NCBI GenBank assembly: GCA_037445875.1
Contig: JBBIJR010000007.1
Coordinates: 1 to 64,000, forward strand
Direction: 5' to 3'
Length of the DNA stretch: 64,000 nucleotides
From: JBBIJR01 sp037445875
GTDB taxonomy: Bacteria > CLD3 > SB21
In this document: positions 24,965-34,162 of the stretch, in pieces
Numbering within the stretch: the first letter of the stretch is position 1
Layout of the letters: each line of letters starts with the position of its first letter
Made by a program: the position numbers and the translations under genes
The notes under the pieces: generated by a model
Database searches by the model: none
What the model was told of the DNA's origin: nothing
The model's input: only the letters and a program-made list of their open reading frames with translations

Positions 24965-26460
24965 TGCATCATGCGCGTTTTGAAATCTTCGATCGAGTGC
25001 TGCCAGAGACGCCACGTGAACCGCCGGACCTTGTCGATATCCTGCGGAGCGGGAAGGACCGGCACCGGATCCGACCACGCACTTCCTTCCAGCGGCCGTT
25101 CCGACGCGCGGACCAACATTTGGTTTCCGTCCGCCCGAACGATCCGAAAATACGCGTCCGGACTTGAAGATGCCACATGGATTTTGGCGTCACTGACCGT
25201 ACAGGAGAACGAGACCTGCTGCCTGAGCTCCCACCAATCGGCCCACGCTCCGAATGTGAGCACGGGCAGGTTGTGTTCACGAACGGCGGCGAACGTGTCT
25301 TCCACGACATCCCAATGCTCGTGCGTGGGGTGATGATAGAACACGACGGGCTCTTCGTGGGACAGTTTCCTGGCGAGGATGAACCGGTAATACTGTTTCA
25401 TTTCCTCCGGCGAGAGTCTTGCACGGATAAGGTTGCCGATGCAGACGGGATGGATCGGAATCTGCAGCACGCGTGAGGGGCGGCCGTCCACCGTCGGATG
25501 GAACGGCAAATTGTCGTAATCCAGACAGAATTCCGAAGAATACTGAAAACCATGCGTGTCCATGGCCCGCGCCAGTTCGACGTGCCAGAGGCCCGTCGGG
25601 GAAGCGAATCCCCGGTAGGGAATTCCGTGCCGGTCGAGAAGCTCGCACGCTTTCACGATGTTGCGTGAATTCTCCTCCGTCGTTGCGAACGTTTTGTGCT
25701 CATAACCGTGGACGGCCATTTCCTGCCCTTCCATGCTGGCAAAACGCTCCAGCCAGCTCTCGTGGGCCTGGACGTGCAGAAACCACGTAACCGGGACGCC
25801 GTGGGCCTTTGCCAGATCGTACAGCGCATCGGTCTGGTGACGGGCACCAAAGTCGGAGTCGAGTCGGTAGAGGAAAATGTTTCGCGAGCCGTCCGGAAAG
25901 GGCCAGAGAAAAACGAAGGGAAGGTCTCGACGATGGTGCATCCATTGTAGTACCGCGGTCAAGAACTTCCGCAGTTCATTCTTTGAAATCCGCGCAACCC
26001 GCTCATCCGGGAATCTTGCCGCCGGCGTATAGAACCTGCGCCGCCGGCACCCCACGTCGGAGTACAGCCTGTCCACGTTGAAAGGCAACTGCACGACCCA
26101 GCCCGCGCCCACCCGGTGCGCTCGTAACGTCGGCAAGAGTGTGCGGCCGGTGGCCGACCCGAGTCCGTGATCCAGCATCCACACCCGGTCGAAGGCAGCG
26201 CCTTCAAGCACAGCGGTCTCGGTCGTGCGCGACGCATCGACCGCCCCAACCCCGTCCAACACGGCCCCACCTCCGGAAAGGTACGATCGAACGGATTCCT
26301 GCCATTCGTCATCCAATTCATGGCCAACGATGATCGCACTGTACCGATCGGGAGACAGTTCGTCTGGGTCGCGCACCGTTTCGAACGGCAATCCCTGCTG
26401 CCGTAGGTACGTGCCCCAACCGGAGCCGGAGGAGAATAGTCCCACGAGGATCCGTTTCAT
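24961..26460 (-). CDS. Polysaccharide deacetylase-like protein with extra N-terminal domain
   Basis: 499 aa from ATG 26460, chosen because it overlaps the flippase stop (ATGA) and begins an ordinary first strand (MKRILVGLFSSGSGWG). Residues 1-130 look like a Rossmann/GATase-like domain (YSAIIVGHELDDEW). The second part fits the NodB/CE4 fold: FLYRLDSDFGARH gives the catalytic Asp pair, MAVHGYEHKTF the metal-binding HxxxH, YRGFASPTG the next motif, and VVFYHHPTHEHW the last. Such enzymes remove acetyl groups from sugars; an unusual feature is the first domain of unknown use. It likely modifies the glycan assembled by the adjacent transferases. Confidence 0.8.
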   Translation of the reverse strand: MKRILVGLFSSGSGWGTYLRQQGLPFETVRDPDELSPDRYSAIIVGHELDDEWQESVRSYLSGGGAVLDGVGAVDASRTTETAVLEGAAFDRVWMLDHGLGSATGRTLLPTLRAHRVGAGWVVQLPFNVDRLYSDVGCRRRRFYTPAARFPDERVARISKNELRKFLTAVLQWMHHRRDLPFVFLWPFPDGSRNIFLYRLDSDFGARHQTDALYDLAKAHGVPVTWFLHVQAHESWLERFASMEGQEMAVHGYEHKTFATTEENSRNIVKACELLDRHGIPYRGFASPTGLWHVELARAMDTHGFQYSSEFCLDYDNLPFHPTVDGRPSRVLQIPIHPVCIGNLIRARLSPEEMKQYYRFILARKLSHEEPVVFYHHPTHEHWDVVEDTFAAVREHNLPVLTFGAWADWWELRQQVSFSCTVSDAKIHVASSSPDAYFRIVRADGNQMLVRASERPLEGSAWSDPVPVLPAPQDIDKVRRFTWRLWQHSIEDFKTRMMQ

Positions 26461-27848
26461 GCCAGCCCCCTCAGAATCCCGATGTCCCGCCGGCGAAATC
26501 CTCCCGTGGCGATGAAACCGGCGACGAACAGCACCCAGACCACGGCCACCCCTGCGAGACGGGAAATGAAGAACGCAGGCACGAAGCTCAGCGCCGCCGA
26601 CAACAGCGCCGGCCGTAACAGATGAGGATAGACCTGGATCGGCAGACGAGCCGCAAATCTCCCGTGGGCCAGCGAAACCATCAGCCATTCACCACCCACC
26701 ATCGCGGCGGCCGCCCCGGCCGCTCCGTACGTGATACCCGAAACCGTTATGGCAACGAGGCTTGCCACGCCGCCTGCGGTCATGACCTTCACATACTCTT
26801 TCTCACAACCCATGCCCAACAGACCGAACGAATAAAAGGAATTTATCAGTGTGGCGGGGATGAACCACACCATGATTCGAAGCGTCAGTGCGCTTTCCTC
26901 ATAGGCGGCACCGAATAGCAGTTCCACGACCGGCTGCGCGTACCAAGAGAACGCGAAAGCGAACGAGAACCCTATCGCGGTCACGTACTTGATGATCACG
27001 GACAATTTGCCGGGGAGTGTGGGGTCGGAGGTCGAGTACAGGCGCGTGAAGGCCGGTAGAAAGAGCAGGCCGAATATGCGGTCCAGGATGAGGATCAGGA
27101 ACGTGACCTTGGCCGCGGCGCCAAAGAGGCCGGCATCGGTCGTTGAAACCAGAAATCCAAGCACGATCGGAGGCAGCGTCGGCACGAGTTGACCGAAGAT
27201 CGAGCCGAGGCCGACCGAAGCGGCCCGTTTCAGCAACCTCGGAAGTCTGGCCGCAAATCCTGTCGAAAAAAAATGATCGGGACGCCGTTTCCATGCATAC
27301 ATCCCGACAGCTGCGATCGTAGACGCGGCAAGGTACGACCAGGCCACGAGGGGTACATCGGTCGAACGGTGCACAGTAAGAACCACGAGACCCAGGTAGA
27401 CCGTCGCAAAGAAGCACCGGTTGAACGCGACCGGCCAGGAGTATTCGATGCCCTGATAATACCACTCGAGTACCAGGGCCGAAGCGAAGACCGTCAGCAG
27501 AAAAATCAATAACGTCGACGACCCTGCGTCGTCTGCGACCGTAACAAGTATGACCGCCGAGAAAACAACGAAGACGCCCGCCGCCAGCAGAAAACGGAGA
27601 CGCAGAAAATCCCCCGCCGCAAACTCACGTTGATCGGCCGGACGGGCGAATTCCCGGGTCCCGAGCGCCACCAGGCCGAGGTCCGAGAACCATATGGCGT
27701 ACGACAGAACGGACAAGCCGAGCGTGACCAGTCCAAATGCCTCCACGCCGAGGACGCGGGCGAGATAGACAGTCGAGAAAAAGCCCAGGCCACGTGCGGT
27801 AAGGTCGCCTGCCAGGAGCGCCGCGGCATTGCGCGTCACCCGCTTCAT
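26457..27848 (-). CDS. Oligosaccharide flippase (Wzx/MOP superfamily)
   Basis: 463 aa with about 12-14 hydrophobic helices. The first helices (NAAALLAGDLTARGLGFFST and VYLARVLGVEAFGLVTLGLS) follow the MOP/MATE polysaccharide-translocase pattern (RG then ARxLG.e.yG). It would flip a lipid-linked oligosaccharide across the inner membrane. Both ends overlap neighbours by 4 nt, so it is embedded in the glycan operon. A polymerase of the Wzy type is not seen among the neighbours, so the flipped glycan may be used as a single unit. Confidence 0.9.
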   Translation of the reverse strand: MKRVTRNAAALLAGDLTARGLGFFSTVYLARVLGVEAFGLVTLGLSVLSYAIWFSDLGLVALGTREFARPADQREFAAGDFLRLRFLLAAGVFVVFSAVILVTVADDAGSSTLLIFLLTVFASALVLEWYYQGIEYSWPVAFNRCFFATVYLGLVVLTVHRSTDVPLVAWSYLAASTIAAVGMYAWKRRPDHFFSTGFAARLPRLLKRAASVGLGSIFGQLVPTLPPIVLGFLVSTTDAGLFGAAAKVTFLILILDRIFGLLFLPAFTRLYSTSDPTLPGKLSVIIKYVTAIGFSFAFAFSWYAQPVVELLFGAAYEESALTLRIMVWFIPATLINSFYSFGLLGMGCEKEYVKVMTAGGVASLVAITVSGITYGAAGAAAAMVGGEWLMVSLAHGRFAARLPIQVYPHLLRPALLSAALSFVPAFFISRLAGVAVVWVLFVAGFIATGGFRRRDIGILRGLA

Positions 27849-28828
27849 ACGAGGAGTTCCTGAAGCCGCGCCAGGAGTTTGGCGTCACGCACGGACTTGT
27901 TGAAATGAGCGGCGATATGCGATCGTCCTTCGAGCCCGAGCGATTCAGGCGCCGCCAGCGCCTGTTCCAGGGTGTGAACGAGCCCGTCCACGTCGCCGTA
28001 TTCCACGAGGAAACCGAACCGGTCGATGGCCGTGGGGATGCCGCCCACGCGCGTGCCCACCGGGATACAGCCGCACAACATGGCCTCGCACAGGGTATTC
28101 GGAAGGCCTTCGCGGCGCGACGGTTGACAATACACCTTGGCCCGCCGGTAGTGTTCAAGAAGCTCCGGGCGCGGCATCGGGGGGATGAACCGCACATTGG
28201 CGGGAACGGGGTTCTTCTGAAGTTCCCCGAGCACCCCGACAATGCGGAACGGTACGTTGGACAGTTGCGCTGCGGCCTCGATCAGGACGGGTATGCCTTT
28301 GATCCGCAGGCGGGGTTCGGAGTCCACTCTGGCCACACACAACACCGCCCGCTCTTTGGCGCCCGACGGCGTCCAGGCCTGAGGGTCGAATCCCGTCGGC
28401 AGCCTCTCCACATGGTTCCACGTCCGGCCGGACAGTTTCGCCAGATCGGCCTTCAGCGCGTCGTCAACGACCAGAACGAGATCGCAGTGTTCCAACGCCC
28501 TCCGCAGCAGGGCCGCTTTCCATCGGCTCGTCCACAATCCGTACCGCCACTCGTCGACCTTGGACGCGTCCACACCGCCCACCACGATGACCGATCGCGA
28601 GCCGGTCAGTCGGGCGCCCAACACCATCGCCGCAGAATACGTGGAACCGAACCATGAGAAAGCAAGGTTCGAGCGCATCGCACGCAGAAACACGCTGCCG
28701 ACGGCCAGCGGGCCGTGCCCGAACCAGGCGTCGACTTCAAAATGACGGCGAAGGAGTTCGAGGTCGTCGAGAATGAACGGCGTCTGCATCGTGGAGGTGA
28801 AGAAGACCCGTTTTCCGGCAGCCTTCAA
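27845..28828 (-). CDS. GT4-family glycosyltransferase with TTG start
   Basis: 327 aa if translation starts at TTG 28828, which overlaps the radical SAM stop as TTGA. The next ATG (28789) would cut off the first beta strand (GKRVFFTST). The longest frame reaches 60 codons into the upstream gene and is not believable. GT-B features are ERAVLCVARVDSEPRLRIKG in the donor half and VYCQPSRREGLPNTLCEAML, the EX7E-type donor site. It probably adds a sugar to the same glycan as the second GT in this operon. The start choice is an inference from the gene-overlap pattern. Confidence 0.85.
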   Translation of the reverse strand: MKAAGKRVFFTSTMQTPFILDDLELLRRHFEVDAWFGHGPLAVGSVFLRAMRSNLAFSWFGSTYSAAMVLGARLTGSRSVIVVGGVDASKVDEWRYGLWTSRWKAALLRRALEHCDLVLVVDDALKADLAKLSGRTWNHVERLPTGFDPQAWTPSGAKERAVLCVARVDSEPRLRIKGIPVLIEAAAQLSNVPFRIVGVLGELQKNPVPANVRFIPPMPRPELLEHYRRAKVYCQPSRREGLPNTLCEAMLCGCIPVGTRVGGIPTAIDRFGFLVEYGDVDGLVHTLEQALAAPESLGLEGRSHIAAHFNKSVRDAKLLARLQELLV

Positions 28829-30111
28829 GCGCTTGTCTCCGCCGCGCGAAAGGCCTCGATCGCTTCCCGATGCTTGTTCAAATATCCGTATTGAAGATGC
28901 GGGAATTCGTCCTTGATCAGCCGCAGCATCGAGCGTACACCGACAGAGGACGACGAATAGTCCCGGCAGACTTCGCTCAAATACCAGTCGGGGTCGATAT
29001 TGAAATTGCGCCACTGAATGAGATCGACGTCCGTGCTTCGGAGGAATTCCCTCAGCGCCGCTATCTCCTGATGGCTGTCCGTGATGCCGGGGAAGACGAA
29101 GTAGTTGATGGATGCGAACCGACCGTGGCGCCGTGCCGTAATCAGGGATCGCCGCACGTCGTCGAAAGAATAGTTGTTCGGGCGATAGTACCGCTCATAC
29201 AACGAAGGCTGGGCGGAATTCATCGATACGCGGACGGAGTCAAGGCCGGCGGCGAAGAGCCTTTCGAGCGCGTCGGGGCAGCTACCGTTGGTGTTGATGT
29301 GTAATATTCCGCGGGAGGTGCGCGACCGAATTTCGCGAATGGCCGCCTCGATCAACTTGTCGTGCAACAGCGGCTCTCCTTCGCAGCCCTGGCCGAAGCT
29401 CACGATCGCCCGGTCCGCCGTTTCGAGGTGGGGTACGGCCAGTTCGACGATCTCCTGCTGCGTGGGCACGAACGAGAGCCGGTCCTGCGGGGAGGTCACG
29501 CTGTCTTTGGGTTGGAATGAAATGCACCCGAGGCAATTCGCGTTGCAGCCTGCAGCCACGGCGACCGGCGCCTCCCATCGGTTCAGAAAGAGGTTCTTCG
29601 CATTCGGACATCCGTACCGGAGCGCGCAAATACGGCCGTGATGAGCGAGCAGACGGTTGGCCGGGTGTTCGCGGATTTTTGCCTCGACGCGGCCGGAGAC
29701 GTTCTCCCCGTCGAACGACGACGGGGAGTGTTTGACGTCCTCGTCCATCCGGATGGCCGGAACATAATACCGGCCGTTGAGCCAACCGACGGCGGTGTAG
29801 GAGAACAACGGAAGACGCGGGGCGTTGGGACGCGCCTCTCCGGCGGCGAGGAGGAAGTGTGTGTACGATGGCGGAACGAATGCTGCGACGGCCCAGGCGT
29901 CATCGAGTACGGTCTTCCGCCCGCTCTTGCGATCAAAACCGGTCGCGGGCCTTTCGGGTAGATAATAGAGCTGAGACCCCGAAGGCAACTCGATGAGCTC
30001 TTCCGGCCGAATTCGCTCGACCGACCATCCGCTTCGGCCGGCCATTTCGATTGCCGGAAAGTCGTGGATGCGGCCCTCGCGGTCGCTGCACAGGATGTTG
30101 GGAACTCTCAT
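28825..30111 (-). CDS. Radical SAM protein
   Basis: 428 aa. The iron-sulfur binding motif CNANCLGC (Cys189, Cys193, Cys196; CX3CX2C) follows an N-terminal region of about 180 residues with no clear domain. Radical SAM features continue with VSFGQGCEGEPLL (GGE-like strand), ILHINTNG and DSVRVSMNSA. No SPASM-type cysteine cluster is visible at the C-terminus. The enzyme would make a 5'-deoxyadenosyl radical; the substrate is unknown. As the leading gene of an operon with two glycosyltransferases, flippase and deacetylase, it could modify the glycan or a linked peptide. It follows the response regulator by 23 nt. Confidence 0.87.
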   Translation of the reverse strand: MRVPNILCSDREGRIHDFPAIEMAGRSGWSVERIRPEELIELPSGSQLYYLPERPATGFDRKSGRKTVLDDAWAVAAFVPPSYTHFLLAAGEARPNAPRLPLFSYTAVGWLNGRYYVPAIRMDEDVKHSPSSFDGENVSGRVEAKIREHPANRLLAHHGRICALRYGCPNAKNLFLNRWEAPVAVAAGCNANCLGCISFQPKDSVTSPQDRLSFVPTQQEIVELAVPHLETADRAIVSFGQGCEGEPLLHDKLIEAAIREIRSRTSRGILHINTNGSCPDALERLFAAGLDSVRVSMNSAQPSLYERYYRPNNYSFDDVRRSLITARRHGRFASINYFVFPGITDSHQEIAALREFLRSTDVDLIQWRNFNIDPDWYLSEVCRDYSSSSVGVRSMLRLIKDEFPHLQYGYLNKHREAIEAFRAAETSA

Positions 30112-30134
30112 CAGAAGCGGTGTAGTTGCGGGAA

Positions 30135-30689
30135 TCAGCCGCCGCGCAGACGTCTGATCTCCGCCATGGCACGCTCCAGTTCATCACGGGTATGATTGAG
30201 CCGCTGCATCTCCTCCACATGTCGTTCGGTCAGACTCTTGTGCTCTTCGACCAACTTGTGATAAGAGACCTGTTCGCGATGCTTCTTGACGGCTAGCTGA
30301 ACCGTCTCTATCAGCATTTGGAGGTCCCACGGCTTGCTGATATACCGGAAGATCTCACCCTGATTCACCGATTCAATCAAGGCATTCATATCCGAATATC
30401 CAGTCATGTTGATCCGAACAATATCGGGGTGCCTTTCTCGAACGATTCTCAGGAACTCTGACCCCGTCATCTCCGGCATGCGCTGGTCCGAGATTACAAC
30501 ATCGATCGAGTCGTCCAACATATTGAGAGCGTCCTTTGCTCGTGAGGCTGTGAGAATTCGATATTCATCCTCCAGACTTTTGCGCAGGACCTTCAGTATC
30601 TCCACTTCGTCATCGACGACCAGGATGACCGGTTTTTCGGAGGCTTCGGGCATTCTGAATTCGCTATCCTCGAGATGTTGAGCGATCAT
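30135..30689 (-). CDS. Response regulator (REC domain plus coiled coil, no output domain)
   Basis: 184 aa. The receiver domain begins KPVILVVDDEVEILKVL and shows the phospho-Asp site in DVVISDQRMPEMTGSEFL, the conserved NMTGYSD (T/S switch) and FRYISKPWD (Lys). The DQRMPxMxG wording is that of receivers often fused to HD-GYP output domains, but here the C-terminal third is only a coiled coil (residues of about 135-180, HKSLTERHVEEMQRLNHTRD). It may act by dimerisation or protein binding. A promoter at 30701-30729 leaves almost no leader before ATG 30689, so ATG 30653 (13 codons in) may be the true start. No histidine kinase is nearby. Confidence 0.87.
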   Translation of the reverse strand: MIAQHLEDSEFRMPEASEKPVILVVDDEVEILKVLRKSLEDEYRILTASRAKDALNMLDDSIDVVISDQRMPEMTGSEFLRIVRERHPDIVRINMTGYSDMNALIESVNQGEIFRYISKPWDLQMLIETVQLAVKKHREQVSYHKLVEEHKSLTERHVEEMQRLNHTRDELERAMAEIRRLRGG

Positions 30690-30700
30690 GGTAACTCATA

Positions 30701-30729
30701 AGTTTATCTATTTTGAGTTTTATAATCAA
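30701..30729 (-). promoter_or_regulatory. Candidate promoter of the response regulator / glycan operon
   Basis: On the minus strand TTGATT (30729-30724) and TAAACT (30706-30701) are separated by 17 bp. Transcription would start near 30694 and read the response regulator and the six overlapping genes downstream. Confidence 0.5.
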
Positions 30730-30772
30730 TGTTTTTCCTCCCCATTCTCGGTCGCATCGAACGAATAATCGC

Positions 30773-30801
30773 TTGATAAGAATTCGCAATTTTGCTAACT
30801 T
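30773..30801 (+). promoter_or_regulatory. Candidate promoter of the aconitase operon
   Basis: TTGATA (30773-30778) and TAACTT (30796-30801) with a 17-bp spacer. The start near 30808 gives a leader of about 40 nt with a CAGGAG ribosome site before ATG 30849. It is divergent from the promoter of the response regulator. Confidence 0.55.
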
Positions 30802-30848
30802 GCGGCTGTTGCGACTTCGAAAACCGATGATGCCAGGAGTACTGCAAG

Positions 30849-33332
30849 ATGTTTGATCTCAATAGGATACAAGCAGTTTACAGAGACTTGAAATCCCGCC
30901 AGCAGAGGGCCAGAAAGCTGTTCGGCCGGCCGCTCACCCTATCGGAGAAGATCCTCTGTACCCATTTCCATGAGTTCCCACCATCCCCGCCTGTCCGGCT
31001 TAGGACTTATACGGATTTGACCCCGGATCGGGTAGCCATGCAGGATGCCACGGCTCAAATGGCGCTTCTCCAGTTCATGTCTTCCGGACGAAAGAAGGTG
31101 GCGGTTCCGACCACCGTGCATTGTGACCACCTGATCAGAGCGGAAGTGGGCGCGCGGAACGACCTCAAGAAGGCCCTGGACGACAACAAAGAAGTGTACG
31201 ATTTCCTCTCCAGTGTGTCCAACAAGTTCGGCATCGGCTTCTGGAAACCGGGAGCGGGCATCATTCATCAGGTTGTCCTCGAGAACTATGCGTTTCCCGG
31301 AGGCCTTATGATCGGGACCGATTCTCACACACCCAATGCGGGCGGGCTGGGGATGTTGGCCATCGGAGTTGGCGGGGCCGACGCCGTCGATGTGATGGCG
31401 GGACTGCCGTGGGAACTCAAATGGCCCGGGATTACAGGAGTAAGACTTACGGGCAACCTGTCCGGATGGACGTCGCCAAAGGACATCATTCTGAAACTCG
31501 CGGGGATACTGACGGTCAAAGGCGGGACGGGCAAGATTATCGAGTACTTTGGGCCCGGCACGGCTTCGATCAGCTGCACGGGCAAGGGCACGATCTGCAA
31601 CATGGGTGCGGAAATCGGAGCTACGACGTCCGTATTCCCGTTCGATCATCGTATGGCAACCTATCTTCGCACAACCGACCGTAAAGCCCTGGCCGACCTT
31701 GCGGAAAGGCACGCCGGCGAACTCACCGCCGACCCTGAAGCACTCGAGGAACCGTCCCGGTACTACGACGAAGTTATCGAGATCAATCTGAGCGAACTGG
31801 AACCCCACGTAAACGGACCGTTCACACCCGACAAGGCCTGGCCCATATCCCAATTGGCCGATGCTGTGCGCCAGAACGGTTACCCGGAAGAAATCCGCGT
31901 CGCCTTGATCGGGAGTTGTACGAATTCCTCCTATGAGGACATCGAACGCTCTGCGAGTATCGCGCGGCTCGCGCTGGACAAGGGCCTCAAAGCACGATCG
32001 GAGTTCGTCATCACCCCCGGATCGGAGCAGATTCGGGCCACGATCGACCGTGACGGGCAACTGGGTACCCTCACCAGGATCGGCGGAAAGGTCCTCGCCA
32101 ACGCCTGCGGACCGTGCATCGGCCAGTGGAAGCGGCACGACGTCAAGGACGGCGACAAGAACACGATCCTCACGTCGTACAACCGCAACTTCGCCAAACG
32201 CAACGACGGCAATTCGGCCACCCACGCGTTTGTTGCCTCACCGGAGATCGTGACGGCGCTGGCGATCGCAGGACGTCTGACGTTCAACCCCATGAGAGAC
32301 CGACTGACCAACGAGCGCGGAGAATCGATCGTGCTGCCGGCTCCGACGGGGGAGGAACTCCCCCGCAGCGGGTTCACGTCGGGTGACACGGGTTACGTTG
32401 CCCCCGCGCGAGACGGCTCCGCCGTGCGCGTCGTCATCGATCCGAAGAGCGATCGACTCCAGAAACTCGAGCCCTTCGAGGCCTGGGACGGACAGGACCT
32501 GTCGGACCTCGTCGTCCTCGTCAAGGCCAAGGGCAAGTGCACGACCGATCACATATCCCCCGCCGGACCCTGGCTGAAATTCCGAGGCCACCTGGACAAT
32601 ATCTCGAACAACATGTTCCTCGGCGCGGTCAACGCGTTCGGCTACGAGCCGGGGCAGGGGAAGAGCGTGTTTACCGGCGAGGTGAAAAGCTTTGCCGAAA
32701 ATGCACGCGCCTGCAAGGCTCGAAAGGTGGGTTGGGTGGTGATTGGCGACGACAACTACGGAGAAGGTTCGAGCCGTGAACATGCCGCGATGGAACCGAG
32801 GTTCCTCGGCGGCAAAGCCGTCATCGTCAAGAGCTTCGCCCGGATTCATGAGTCCAACCTGAAAAAGCAGGGTATGCTGGCGTTGACGTTCAAGAACCCC
32901 TCGGACTACGACCTGATCCGCGAGGACGATCGCGTCACCATCATGGGATTGAAGGACTTCCGCCCCGGTGTGCCGCTAAAGATGCTCGTCAGGCACAGCG
33001 ACGGAACGAGTCACGAGTGTGAACTGAACCATTCGTACAACGAGGCCCAGATCGCGTGGTTTAAGGCCGGTAGTGCGCTGAATCTGATCGGCGGGAACGG
33101 CAAAACCGCACCCAGGGCGGTCTCGAAACGGACCGGCAAACGGAAGCCGGCGAAAAAGCGGCCAAGCGCGGGAAAGACAGCGGTGAACGCTCGTACCAGA
33201 AGGAAGACCGCCCGCCGTTCGGCCAGGGGTATGGGACGGAAGAGAGGAAGTAAGCCGGTATCGAAAACCAAGCCTCGCAAAGCGGCCCGCCGTGCCGGAA
33301 CGCGAGCCAGGACACAGGGGACCCGACGTTGA
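30849..33332 (+). CDS. Aconitate hydratase (mitochondrial type) with basic C-terminal tail
   Basis: 827 aa. The catalytic body matches mitochondrial-type aconitases: [20 protein letters not shown], the cluster ligand Cys357 in [16 protein letters not shown], and Cys420 and Cys423 in [10 protein letters not shown]. The C-terminal swivel domain has [15 protein letters not shown]. It interconverts citrate and isocitrate through a 4Fe-4S cluster. From about residue 757 an extension of 71 residues is unlike normal aconitases: about 30 residues are Lys or Arg and none is acidic (for example [14 protein letters not shown]). This resembles histone-H1-like tails and may bind nucleic acid. The tail ends 4 nt into the next gene. 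Confidence 0.92.
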   Translation: MFDLNRIQAVYRDLKSRQQRARKLFGRPLTLSEKILCTHFHEFPPSPPVRLRTYTDLTPDRVAMQDATAQMALLQFMSSGRKKVAVPTTVHCDHLIRAEVGARNDLKKALDDNKEVYDFLSSVSNKFGIGFWKPGAGIIHQVVLENYAFPGGLMIGTDSHTPNAGGLGMLAIGVGGADAVDVMAGLPWELKWPGITGVRLTGNLSGWTSPKDIILKLAGILTVKGGTGKIIEYFGPGTASISCTGKGTICNMGAEIGATTSVFPFDHRMATYLRTTDRKALADLAERHAGELTADPEALEEPSRYYDEVIEINLSELEPHVNGPFTPDKAWPISQLADAVRQNGYPEEIRVALIGSCTNSSYEDIERSASIARLALDKGLKARSEFVITPGSEQIRATIDRDGQLGTLTRIGGKVLANACGPCIGQWKRHDVKDGDKNTILTSYNRNFAKRNDGNSATHAFVASPEIVTALAIAGRLTFNPMRDRLTNERGESIVLPAPTGEELPRSGFTSGDTGYVAPARDGSAVRVVIDPKSDRLQKLEPFEAWDGQDLSDLVVLVKAKGKCTTDHISPAGPWLKFRGHLDNISNNMFLGAVNAFGYEPGQGKSVFTGEVKSFAENARACKARKVGWVVIGDDNYGEGSSREHAAMEPRFLGGKAVIVKSFARIHESNLKKQGMLALTFKNPSDYDLIREDDRVTIMGLKDFRPGVPLKMLVRHSDGTSHECELNHSYNEAQIAWFKAGSALNLIGGNGKTAPRAVSKRTGKRKPAKKRPSAGKTAVNARTRRKTARRSARGMGRKRGSKPVSKTKPRKAARRAGTRARTQGTRR

Positions 33333-34162
33333 GCGAACCCGGGCAATTACCGTATCTGATTCGTCTCCTCGACGACGAGACGCCGTCCGTACGGCAGGCG
33401 GTCGAGAGGGAACTGCAATCCTTCGGCCCGGACCTGCAGGAAGAGATCACGCGCCAGGGCATAAGCCTCGAACCGCACCAGTCGAAACTGCTCACGGCCA
33501 TCGTCGACCGCGGCATGATGGAATGGATTCGCGGAGCATGGCCGTCCTGGATGGAAAAGGAGGACGAACACGACCAACTGGAGGGCGCACTCCGTCTGAT
33601 CGCGGAATTCCAGTACCGGCGGCACTATCCCGTCTCGCTTGAAATGCTGCTCGATCAACTCGCGGAAGAGTATCGGGAAGTCTACGAACAAACGGACGTC
33701 CTGCAATTGTCGCAGTTCCTCTTCTCCTATAAGGAGATCAAAGGCGCGCAGATCGACTACTACAATCCCCTCAACAGCAACCTCAACTATGTGATCGAAA
33801 AACGAAGGGGCATTCCGATCAGCCTGTCGTGCATTTACATGCTCGTCGGTAAAAGGCTCGGCCTGCAGATCGAGGGTCTCAATTTTCCCGGTCACTTCCT
33901 GACGCGCGCCCACGCCGGCCGAAAGAAGTTCATCGTCGATTGTTACAACCACGGACGCCACGTGGACGAAAAGAACATACGCCTCCTCAGCCTTTCCGAG
34001 ATGATCAACCGTCAACTGATGGCGCTGCTCACGTGCGACGCGGAGACCATCGTCGGACGAATGCTGCGCAATCTCATCCAGGCGTACCGCCGCGCCAACA
34101 ACCCTGCCTATGCGGAATTGATGGACGATCTGCTCGCGATGATGAACAAGGACCGAACGTGA
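33329..34162 (+). CDS. SirB1/transglutaminase-like protein
   Basis: 277 aa starting at TTG 33329, which overlaps the aconitase stop as TTGA. Its central part matches the SirB1 N-terminal domain of the transglutaminase-like superfamily: [18 protein letters not shown], then [18 protein letters not shown] and [11 protein letters not shown]. The first 90 residues look like a HEAT-like helical start ([20 protein letters not shown]). In relatives the domain sits near heme, tRNA-modification or peptide-release genes, but its reaction is unclear. It is coupled on both sides by 4-nt overlaps (next junction GTGA). Confidence 0.82.
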   Translation: MSEPGQLPYLIRLLDDETPSVRQAVERELQSFGPDLQEEITRQGISLEPHQSKLLTAIVDRGMMEWIRGAWPSWMEKEDEHDQLEGALRLIAEFQYRRHYPVSLEMLLDQLAEEYREVYEQTDVLQLSQFLFSYKEIKGAQIDYYNPLNSNLNYVIEKRRGIPISLSCIYMLVGKRLGLQIEGLNFPGHFLTRAHAGRKKFIVDCYNHGRHVDEKNIRLLSLSEMINRQLMALLTCDAETIVGRMLRNLIQAYRRANNPAYAELMDDLLAMMNKDRT

